5,146 nt of DNA from Lentisphaeria bacterium (lineage in GTDB: Bacteria > Verrucomicrobiota > Lentisphaeria > JABSQK01 > UBA12247). The notes below the pieces were generated by a model. That model saw only the letters and a program-made list of their open reading frames with translations, did not search any database and was not told the origin of the DNA. The position numbers and the translations under genes are program-made. Below are positions 1 to 5,146 of the stretch, piece after piece; position 1 is the first letter of the stretch; each line of letters opens with the position of its first letter. The DNA is taken from assembly GCA_003477185.1 (NCBI GenBank), contig DMTJ01000325.1, positions 1 to 5,146 of the forward strand, in the 5' to 3' direction.

Positions 1-1
1 C

Positions 2-574
2 TTCCAGACGCTGTACGGCGCCTTTATCCGCATGCATTACCAGCGCACGTGGGAAGGCCAGCTTACCACGCAGGTCGAGTTGCCGCATGTCATCTGGGGG
101 GAGATCATTTGGGCTACAGTTCTGGCCGCGGTGTATGCCTCGATTGTCGCTGTAGTCATTATTCTGTTCAACTTCACGCCACTCATAGACATCACTGTGT
201 GGGGCCTGATCGCGTCGCTCCCTTTCTGCTTTCTTTTCGGTGTTGGCTTTGCTGCGGCGGGCCTGGCATTTACAGCCTGGATGCCAAGCATTGATCATAT
301 GAACTTGCCGGTGTTTCTGATCGGCATGCCCATGGCATTTACCAGCAACACGTACTTCCCGATTCCACAGGGGAATCCGTGGTTGGATCTCCTGGTCCAA
401 TTGAATCCCGTGTTTCACATGTCCGAGCTAACCCGTGGCCTGATGCTGAACGGAGAGCTTGGCTGGAGCCACCTTATCATTGGTCTAAGCGAGGTGCTGA
501 TTATCGTGCTGCTCGCAACCCCGCCGACCTGCCGAAAGCTACGCCGACGCGTGCTGGGGGACTCGGGTAGCTGA
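2..574 (+). CDS. ABC-2 type transporter permease, NodJ-like (3' part only)
   Basis: This is the C-terminal 190 residues of an inner-membrane ABC transporter permease. The reading frame is open to the left edge, and ten residues (FQTLYGAFIR) precede the first ATG at 32, so that ATG is probably internal and the true start is upstream. The stretch FIRMHYQRTWEG followed by a short linker and 'GEIIWAT' matches the cytoplasmic loop and next helix typical of NodJ/ABC-2 permeases (family pattern recalled, not searched). Hydrophobic segments lie at visible residues about 35-57, 64-91, 101-118 and 158-172, with a basic C-terminal tail (RKLRRR). The family usually has six helices, so about two are missing off the edge. 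Such permeases pair with a separate ATPase subunit, expected upstream. Substrates in the family include lipo-oligosaccharides, polysaccharides and drugs; the substrate here cannot be told. The family call is firm, the substrate is not. Confidence 0.88.
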   Translation, partial: FQTLYGAFIRMHYQRTWEGQLTTQVELPHVIWGEIIWATVLAAVYASIVAVVIILFNFTPLIDITVWGLIASLPFCFLFGVGFAAAGLAFTAWMPSIDHMNLPVFLIGMPMAFTSNTYFPIPQGNPWLDLLVQLNPVFHMSELTRGLMLNGELGWSHLIIGLSEVLIIVLLATPPTCRKLRRRVLGDSGS

Positions 575-590
575 TTTTTAAGTGCCCGAG
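562..590. terminator. Inverted repeat between convergent genes, possible weak terminator
   Basis: CTCGGG at 562-567 is complementary to CCCGAG at 585-590. A further U-G and A-U pair is possible, giving a stem of about 8 bp around a 13-base loop. It spans the permease stop codon (572-574) and sits just before the end of the opposing gene at 598, where a bidirectional terminator would be expected. Neither strand carries a T-run directly after the stem, so it is not a canonical intrinsic terminator. Confidence 0.25.
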
Positions 591-597
591 GCGGGGG

Positions 598-2163
598 CTA
601 GCGGCTGCCTTTTGCCAGCATTGGAATGGTCTTGAGAATGATCTCAAGATCGAATTTTAGAGAGAGATGGCGAATGTAGTACAGCTCGTGCTCGAGCTTG
701 CGTTTCGCGTCCTCTGTGGATGCTCCGTACCGGTAGCGAATCTGGCCCCAGCCCGTGAGCCCAGGAGGAACCAAGTGGCGCTGGTTGTACAACGGCATTT
801 CCTTTGCCAGTTCCGTGACAAATTCCGGCCGCTCCGGCCGCGGGCCCACCAAGGACATATCTCCGACAAAAACGTTCCAAAGCTGGGGGATTTCGTCCAA
901 CCGGCTGACGCGAAGAAACTTACCCAAACGCGTGACGCGGGGATCATTCTGAACCGCCCACTGCGCACCGTTCTTTTCGGCATCATTTCGCATTGTTCGA
1001 AACTTTAGGATGTTGAAACACTTGCCCCAGCGGCCCACGCGCCGTTGCTTGAATATCACGGCCCCTGGGCTATCCAGGCGTATGGCGAGCGCCACCAGTG
1101 GCCAGAGTGGAAGCGTAAGTATGAGGCCAATGACCGCCCCCGTGACGTCCAGAATTCTCTTGGCGGCGAAGATCGATGGGTTTCCCGGAAGCGAACGTGC
1201 CGAAGCCATCCAATACGGACAGTTGTATTCCAAGGTGATTTCCTTGAAGTAGAACTCGATGAACGCTCCCATATTCAGAATCTCTACGCCATGCAGGGGC
1301 AGTTGCTGCAAACGCACCGCGTTTTGACGATTCAAATTTTGGGCGACGCAGATCACGACCACATCACAAGGCACGTCAAGCTTGCCCGCAAGAAAGTCTT
1401 CGATCGAGCCGACTACTGGCGCGCCGTGCTGAGTACTATCGTACAAGTCACCGTCTTGGTCGAGGTAGCCCTGAAGTTTGAAGACCGGAGAGTAGTTGAC
1501 ACGCTTCATGCACTCCTGCCCGGCCTGGCCTGCACCGTAGAGAATTACGTGAATCGGCTGCATCTGAATCAGGGTTTGGAGCAGGTGGCGTGGCCCGAGG
1601 ATGCCGACATAAGAAATGGTCACGGTGCCAATGATAATGAACCGGCCGTATGGGTTGAGCATCACCAAGCCAGCGATGGTCATGAACAGCACGAATGACA
1701 CCGCGACTGCCAGTGCCGACGTCGATACCAATTCATAGTTGCTTGCCCGGCGTTCCGGCATCGGGACGCCGCACATGCGTGAGGAAATCATCAGGATTCC
1801 ACCATAAAGGCCGCCGACCAAGAAATAATAATACCACTGCGGCTGATTGAGCAACGTGCCGCTGTCAACACCGAGAATCCGTCCAAGAAAGAAACTAACC
1901 TGGCCGCCCAATTCGCTTTTGGGCTGGAAGTACGGGCTCATCTGGAAAGAAAGGAAGAAAGAGATGAAGCCGATCAAAAAGTCCCAAATCTGCCACCGGG
2001 TCCCATGCCGGGAGTGGAGAAGGGCACGGCGGAATGAGCCGCTCTGTGCCTTCGGGAAGATGGTATCATCTACTGTTTCGATCGTTGATTCGGCCACGAA
2101 GCACTCCGGTACGTGCGCACTCCAGTCTTGGGAACATCCCTTTGCGGTGGCGACTATAGACAC
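598..2163 (-). CDS. Polyprenyl-phosphate sugar-1-phosphate transferase (exopolysaccharide priming enzyme)
   Basis: This inner-membrane enzyme family transfers a sugar-1-phosphate from a nucleotide sugar to undecaprenyl phosphate, the first step in building an exopolysaccharide, capsule or O-antigen unit. The 521-residue product has the long WcaJ/EpsB-like layout. Four hydrophobic segments lie at about 58-77, 111-130, 146-169 and 174-190. A Rossmann-like cytoplasmic domain follows, with GAGQAG at 210-215. A membrane helix lies at about 337-361, and then comes the bacterial sugar transferase domain. That domain shows KFRTM (387-391), the DE pair D423-E424 in DEIPQLWNV, which corresponds to the catalytic dyad known from PglC, and GPRPERPEF (440-448). 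The tail with [13 protein letters not shown] resembles the PEP-CTERM-associated EpsB type, which I infer from memory. The GTG start at 2163 leaves an unusually long 55-residue segment before the first helix, and GTG at 2097 is a serious alternative (499 residues). The gene lies 59 bp after rsmA on the same strand. The sugar specificity cannot be read from the sequence. Confidence 0.93.
   Translation of the reverse strand: MSIVATAKGCSQDWSAHVPECFVAESTIETVDDTIFPKAQSGSFRRALLHSRHGTRWQIWDFLIGFISFFLSFQMSPYFQPKSELGGQVSFFLGRILGVDSGTLLNQPQWYYYFLVGGLYGGILMISSRMCGVPMPERRASNYELVSTSALAVAVSFVLFMTIAGLVMLNPYGRFIIIGTVTISYVGILGPRHLLQTLIQMQPIHVILYGAGQAGQECMKRVNYSPVFKLQGYLDQDGDLYDSTQHGAPVVGSIEDFLAGKLDVPCDVVVICVAQNLNRQNAVRLQQLPLHGVEILNMGAFIEFYFKEITLEYNCPYWMASARSLPGNPSIFAAKRILDVTGAVIGLILTLPLWPLVALAIRLDSPGAVIFKQRRVGRWGKCFNILKFRTMRNDAEKNGAQWAVQNDPRVTRLGKFLRVSRLDEIPQLWNVFVGDMSLVGPRPERPEFVTELAKEMPLYNQRHLVPPGLTGWGQIRYRYGASTEDAKRKLEHELYYIRHLSLKFDLEIILKTIPMLAKGSR
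2104..2107 (-). promoter_or_regulatory. Candidate ribosome binding site for an alternative sugar transferase start
   Basis: Read on the minus strand, GGAG at 2107-2104 stands 6 bases before an in-frame GTG at 2097-2095 (residue 23 of the long form). This is near-ideal spacing. The longer form's GTG at 2163 has only GAGG about 2 bases upstream, which is closer than usual. The site therefore favours the shorter 499-residue product, but a four-base match can arise by chance. Confidence 0.4.
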
Positions 2164-2222
2164 ATCCTCTTCGCTTACAAGGAATTTCTTGGCAGCCGGA
2201 TGCGTAACGTGTTGTTAACGAT

Positions 2223-3038
2223 CTAGATATGAATTTTCCACTGTGCCAAGGAATGCCATTGTCCAATTGACAAATGCTCTGCACGAGAGTCTCTAGGAAT
2301 TTCAAGCGCTTTAAACGCTTCTTCTGCATCGGGGAGTGTAGCCCTCAATAGCGGCAGTAGGCGCTTCCGACGTTGGCTAAAGCCGGGTGAGAGTAGCGCC
2401 TTCAGGGAGGCGAGCTCGTGTCGAGACGGAACGTCTACCTTGCGGCGGAGTTGCACGATTGCAGAGTCGACCGCTGGTGGGGGCCAAAAAACAGATGGAG
2501 AAACTTTGCGTAGCAGCTTTACGTCATAGGCGATCTGCGTACGGACACTGAGGGTGCCGTAGCTTTTGTTTCCCGAAGGCGCACACAGACGTTCGGCCAT
2601 TTCGCGCTGCAGTAAAAACTGCATTCCCAACAACCGTTCGGAGAACTCCAGAAACCGCGCAATTGCAGGCCCACTTACGGAATACGGAAGGTTGGCGATG
2701 CACCAACAGTCCTTTGGGATCGCCGCGGCTAAATTCACCCGGCAGATATCACCCTCAATCAGTTCAAAGGCGGGGTTGTGCTCGAAGCGTTCCCGCAGAA
2801 ATTCTGCGAGGCGGCGATCAAATTCGATTGCCGTCACTCGATGGCCAGCTTCCAGTAATTCGTGCGTCAGAGCACCCGTGCCGGGGCCCACTTCGAGCAC
2901 TGGCGTAACTGCGGAAATCTGCGGCGCTTGGGCGATCCAGCGCGTCAGGTTCGGGTCGATCAGGAAGTTCTGGCCAAGCCTCTTGCTCGGTCGGACATCG
3001 ATCGCGTTCAGCAGGGGGATCAGCTCACTTTTGGTCAC
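2223..3038 (-). CDS. rsmA: 16S rRNA (adenine-N6)-dimethyltransferase RsmA (KsgA)
   Basis: RsmA uses S-adenosylmethionine to dimethylate two adjacent adenines in the 3'-terminal helix of 16S rRNA (A1518 and A1519 in E. coli) during late small-subunit assembly. In this family, loss of activity gives kasugamycin resistance. The product is 271 residues, the usual full length. Visible motifs in order are LGQNFL (21-26), the SAM-binding loop LEVGPGTGALT (48-58), the acidic E72 of IEFD, GD (96-97), the catalytic NLPY (116-119), LLQREMAERL (142-151), FWPPPAVDSAIVQL (184-197) and FSQRRKRL (220-227). The C-terminal segment RAEHLSIGQW is also typical. The start is GTG at 3038: an in-frame TGA at 3065-3063 leaves no other upstream start, and the N-terminus aligns well with the family. 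It lies 17 bp after the surA-like gene. The classic surA-pdxA-ksgA order is retained here without pdxA. Confidence 0.97.
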   Translation of the reverse strand: MTKSELIPLLNAIDVRPSKRLGQNFLIDPNLTRWIAQAPQISAVTPVLEVGPGTGALTHELLEAGHRVTAIEFDRRLAEFLRERFEHNPAFELIEGDICRVNLAAAIPKDCWCIANLPYSVSGPAIARFLEFSERLLGMQFLLQREMAERLCAPSGNKSYGTLSVRTQIAYDVKLLRKVSPSVFWPPPAVDSAIVQLRRKVDVPSRHELASLKALLSPGFSQRRKRLLPLLRATLPDAEEAFKALEIPRDSRAEHLSIGQWHSLAQWKIHI

Positions 3039-3046
3039 CGGGTGAC
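3034..3046 (-). promoter_or_regulatory. Small hairpin enclosing the rsmA start codon
   Basis: On the minus strand, GTCAC (3046-3042), CCG (3041-3039) and GTGAC (3038-3034) can fold as a 5-bp stem with a three-base loop. The GTG start codon of rsmA forms the first three bases of the 3' arm. The nearest Shine-Dalgarno-like run, AGAGG at 3057-3053, overlaps the preceding stop codon and is about 14 bases from the GTG, longer than optimal. I infer that ribosomes finishing the upstream gene could open the stem and couple translation. No experiment is implied, and a stem this short can occur by chance. Confidence 0.35.
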
Positions 3047-3055
3047 TCGCTGCCT

Positions 3056-4045
3056 CTACTGTTCAAAGTAGGTGCGAATAAAGCACTGATTCCGCAACTT
3101 TTTGATGAAGGAGGCATACCGGGTGGTGCGTTCCTGGCTGTATAGCTGCTGCTCGATACTGTCCCGCACCTCCTCGAAACTCCGGTGCACGGCGGCTCTG
3201 ACATCGGCCAAATGCACGAACCAGACATCATCGTTCAGCCGCACCGGCCCCGCGACGTGTCCCTTGGTGTATTCACTGATCATATCAGAGATTTCTGAGC
3301 TCAGGTCACTGACCTTCATCCAGCCCATGTCGCCGTCATTCTCGGCGCTGAAATGCTCAGAATGCTCGCGCACCAGCTTCGAAAAGTCAGTCTCCGTCCG
3401 CACTAGGGAGGCGGTCTGCTGAATTCGGGCATCAAAATCGCCTTCGCTTCCGCCGCCACGTTTAATGATCAATGCTTGTAGCCGAATCTCCGGCGGCGAA
3501 GAATAATCGCTGCGATGCTCCTGGTACCATTGCTCGATTTCAATCGGAGCGACTTGGACCAACGAGTCCACCTCTTGGCTCAGCAACACCTCGACAGCCA
3601 TGCGCTTCTCCACGGTCTCACGAAAGTCATCGAGCGACTGTCCTTGGTCCTGAAGAGTGGCGCGAAAGCGCTCCCAGTCCCCGCCGTTACGGTTCACAAT
3701 TTCATCCAGTCGCTTCTCTATCACGCGTGGAGGAAGCCGAAACCCCTTGCGCTTAAACTCAGCAAACACGACCATGTGATCGATCATTTCGTTCGCGGCT
3801 TTCACTCTAAGTTTCGTCAGTTCCTCTTGAAACTTCGCCTGAGCGTCGCCGTTGTTCTTCGGGAAGTTAACCGCGAAATACTGCCGCAGCCGCTGCTCCT
3901 CCGGCTGGGTTGCCTTAGCCACATCATAGACGGTAATGATTTCGCTGTTTACCTTGGCCAGGATGCCATCGGTATAGCTGGAAATGTCTGCGTTGACGAG
4001 CGAAGCCGTTAGCCCTGTTAGCATCAGCAATTGGTATACTTTCAT
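3056..4045 (-). CDS. SurA-like periplasmic chaperone with a single, probably non-catalytic parvulin domain
   Basis: The 329-residue product looks like a SurA/PpiC-type exported protein that would assist folding of outer-membrane or secreted proteins in the periplasm. Residues 1-19 form a signal peptide: K2, a hydrophobic core, and a likely cut after VNA. A SurA N-terminal chaperone-like region covers about 24-165, with the opening [15 protein letters not shown] typical of the family. One rotamase-like domain covers about 184-283, containing GDMGW (238-242) and VAGPVRL (264-270). A final helix (about 288-329) may pack back on the N-terminal region. E. coli SurA has two rotamase domains and about 430 residues, so this is a shorter, single-domain relative. 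By my alignment the two parvulin histidines are replaced by A191 and W275, so isomerase activity is doubtful. The ATG start at 4045 overlaps the clpX stop as ATGA. No strong ribosome binding site is seen, suggesting translational coupling. PrsA- or PpiD-like roles are alternatives. Confidence 0.85.
   Translation of the reverse strand: MKVYQLLMLTGLTASLVNADISSYTDGILAKVNSEIITVYDVAKATQPEEQRLRQYFAVNFPKNNGDAQAKFQEELTKLRVKAANEMIDHMVVFAEFKRKGFRLPPRVIEKRLDEIVNRNGGDWERFRATLQDQGQSLDDFRETVEKRMAVEVLLSQEVDSLVQVAPIEIEQWYQEHRSDYSSPPEIRLQALIIKRGGGSEGDFDARIQQTASLVRTETDFSKLVREHSEHFSAENDGDMGWMKVSDLSSEISDMISEYTKGHVAGPVRLNDDVWFVHLADVRAAVHRSFEEVRDSIEQQLYSQERTTRYASFIKKLRNQCFIRTYFEQ
4042..4045 (-). promoter_or_regulatory. 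ATGA stop-start overlap coupling clpX to the surA-like gene
   Basis: The clpX stop TGA (4044-4042) and the next gene's ATG (4045-4043) share bases as ATGA. The upstream bases hold only a weak GTGG-type match to a ribosome binding site. This is the usual arrangement for termination-reinitiation, so the two proteins are probably made from one message. Confidence 0.7.
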
Positions 4046-5146
4046 GCCACGCTGTCCACTGATTCAGTCAATGTCAAAGATGGTTTTCCACGGCCGTCAA
4101 TGACTTCTTTCGTGATCCGGCAGGACTCCACGTTACGCAAAGACGGCAGTTCGAACATGATATCGACCATGACGTTCTCCAAGATCGAGCGAAGCCCGCG
4201 CGCGCCTGTGCCACGTTCCTTGGCCGCCTTGGCCACTGCTCGGAGTGCACCGTCAGTAAATGACAGTGCGACGCCGTCTACCATGAAAAGCTTCTGGTAC
4301 TGTTTGACCAGGCAGTTGCGAGTCTTGCTCAGAACTGTAACTAAGTCACCTTCATCTAGTTGCTCCAAGACGCCGATTACCGGCAGTCTCCCGATGAACT
4401 CTGGAATCAGGCCGTACTTAACTAGATCCTCAGGCTGCCCTTCGCGCAGGATGTTCAGGTCGTCCTCGCCATACTGCTGCACGCGCTTTTGGCCGTCTTG
4501 GACGGCACTCTGAAACCCCAGGATTCGCTTGCCGAGGCGACGGCGAATGACTTTCTCCATGCCCACGAAAGCTCCGGAACAGATGAACAGAATATTGGAA
4601 GTGTCCACCTGGAGATATTCCTGATGCGGATGCTTTCTGCCCCCTTTGGGCGGAATATTCGCAACTGTGCCTTCGATAATCTTGAGCAATGCCTGTTGGA
4701 CTCCCTCGCCGGAGACGTCACGGGTAATGCTGACATTCTCCGTCTTGCGGGCGATCTTGTCGATCTCGTCCACGTAGATAATGCCGATCTGGGCGCGTTC
4801 GATGTCGTAGTCTGCTGCCTGAACGAGGCGTAGCACGATGTTCTCCACGTCCTCGCCCACGTAGCCAGCTTCCGTAAGAGTGGTCGCATCGGTAATCGCC
4901 AGGGGCACATCCAACATACGTGCCAAGACCCGAGCCAGCAACGTCTTGCCGCAGCCTGTCGGGCCGATTAGCATCACGTTGCTTTTCTCGATCTCCACTT
5001 CTTCGTTCCCAGCCACGTCCTCGTCCTTAATCTTCAGGCGCTTGTAGTGGTTGTGAACCGCGACCGCTAGAACACGTTTCACCGCATCCTGACCGACCAC
5101 ATATTCATCCAGTTTTTTCTTGATGTCCTGAGGTGTGGGCACCTTG
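4042..5146 (-). CDS. clpX: ATP-dependent Clp protease ATP-binding subunit ClpX (5' end outside window)
   Basis: ClpX is the cytosolic AAA+ hexameric unfoldase that recognises tagged or damaged proteins and feeds them to the ClpP peptidase. The visible part begins at [18 protein letters not shown], where the AAA+ module starts in this family. The GTG at 5142-5140 is most likely an internal Val codon, because the frame continues upstream (Lys at 5145-5143) to the window edge. About 60 N-terminal residues, including the zinc-binding domain, are therefore expected beyond position 5146. Counting from that Val, the motifs are Walker A GPTGCGKT (60-67), the pore loop GYVG (94-97), Walker B IIYVDEID (121-128), the RKH pore loop (169-171), sensor 1 around 182-190, an arginine-finger region at IPEFIGR (246-252) and sensor 2 GARGLR (313-318). 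LGF (208-210) replaces the E. coli IGF loop that docks on ClpP, a conservative change. It appears to be the first visible gene of the minus-strand operon. Confidence 0.97.
   Translation of the reverse strand, partial: KVPTPQDIKKKLDEYVVGQDAVKRVLAVAVHNHYKRLKIKDEDVAGNEEVEIEKSNVMLIGPTGCGKTLLARVLARMLDVPLAITDATTLTEAGYVGEDVENIVLRLVQAADYDIERAQIGIIYVDEIDKIARKTENVSITRDVSGEGVQQALLKIIEGTVANIPPKGGRKHPHQEYLQVDTSNILFICSGAFVGMEKVIRRRLGKRILGFQSAVQDGQKRVQQYGEDDLNILREGQPEDLVKYGLIPEFIGRLPVIGVLEQLDEGDLVTVLSKTRNCLVKQYQKLFMVDGVALSFTDGALRAVAKAAKERGTGARGLRSILENVMVDIMFELPSLRNVESCRITKEVIDGRGKPSLTLTESVDSVA

Noticed and set aside
824..841. A perfect tandem repeat of the 9-mer TCCGGCCGC
   Set aside because: It encodes the Arg-Pro-Glu-Arg-Pro-Glu motif of the sugar transferase domain (GPRPERPEF), so protein conservation explains it.
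1045..1698. A 217-codon open frame on the + strand, inside the sugar transferase gene
   Set aside because: It runs antisense to a clearly conserved enzyme. Its translation is rich in charged and His residues with no recognisable domain, as expected from the reverse complement of a GC-rich gene.
2164..2222. A possible promoter for the sugar transferase (a TTAACA-like -35 in the minus-strand reading)
   Set aside because: No TATAAT-like box lies 16-18 bases downstream of it, so the single hexamer is not enough to call a promoter.
2566..3045. A 159-codon open frame on the + strand opposite rsmA
   Set aside because: It is low-complexity, Ser/Arg-rich translation antisense to an intact, well-conserved rsmA.
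3515..4012. A 165-codon open frame on the + strand opposite the surA-like gene
   Set aside because: It is fully covered by a gene with a signal peptide and family motifs on the other strand. It has no convincing ribosome binding site or domain of its own.
5140..5142. GTG as the start of a ClpX lacking its zinc-binding domain
   Set aside because: The frame stays open to the window edge, and K-V-P-T-P is the normal internal sequence at this point in ClpX. The truncation comes from the window boundary.

Overview
The window reads as a chromosomal segment from a Gram-negative bacterium of moderate to fairly high GC. A predicted periplasmic SurA-like protein with a signal peptide implies an outer membrane. 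The sugar transferase resembles the long exopolysaccharide-type priming transferases common in Verrucomicrobiota, Proteobacteria and relatives. A verrucomicrobial-type source is my best guess, with low confidence, because no rRNA or other taxonomic marker is present.

Layout: on the + strand, positions 1-574 hold the C-terminal part of an ABC-2 (NodJ-like) transporter permease whose start lies before the window. It converges, with a 23-bp gap, on a minus-strand run of four genes that fills the rest of the window. In transcription order (right to left) these are clpX (5' end beyond position 5146), a surA-like periplasmic chaperone gene, rsmA/ksgA, and a polyprenyl-phosphate sugar-1-phosphate transferase. 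clpX and the surA-like gene overlap by 4 bp (ATGA). The surA-like gene and rsmA are 17 bp apart. The sugar transferase follows rsmA after 59 bp. This spacing suggests one transcription unit at least through rsmA, with the transferase possibly a read-through member. The clpX promoter must lie outside the window. No intergenic stretch reaches 300 bases, and no RNA gene, insertion sequence, CRISPR array or phage gene was seen.

Functionally the first three minus-strand genes are housekeeping: protein unfolding for ClpP (ClpX), outer-membrane protein folding (SurA-like), and 16S rRNA dimethylation (RsmA). The last gene starts synthesis of a cell-surface polysaccharide, and the convergent ABC-2 permease might export a glycan, lipid-linked saccharide or drug-like compound. 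I see no convincing undescribed system. The points most worth a second look are the apparent loss of both parvulin histidines in the SurA-like protein, a small hairpin that would enclose the rsmA start codon, and an uncertain start for the sugar transferase.
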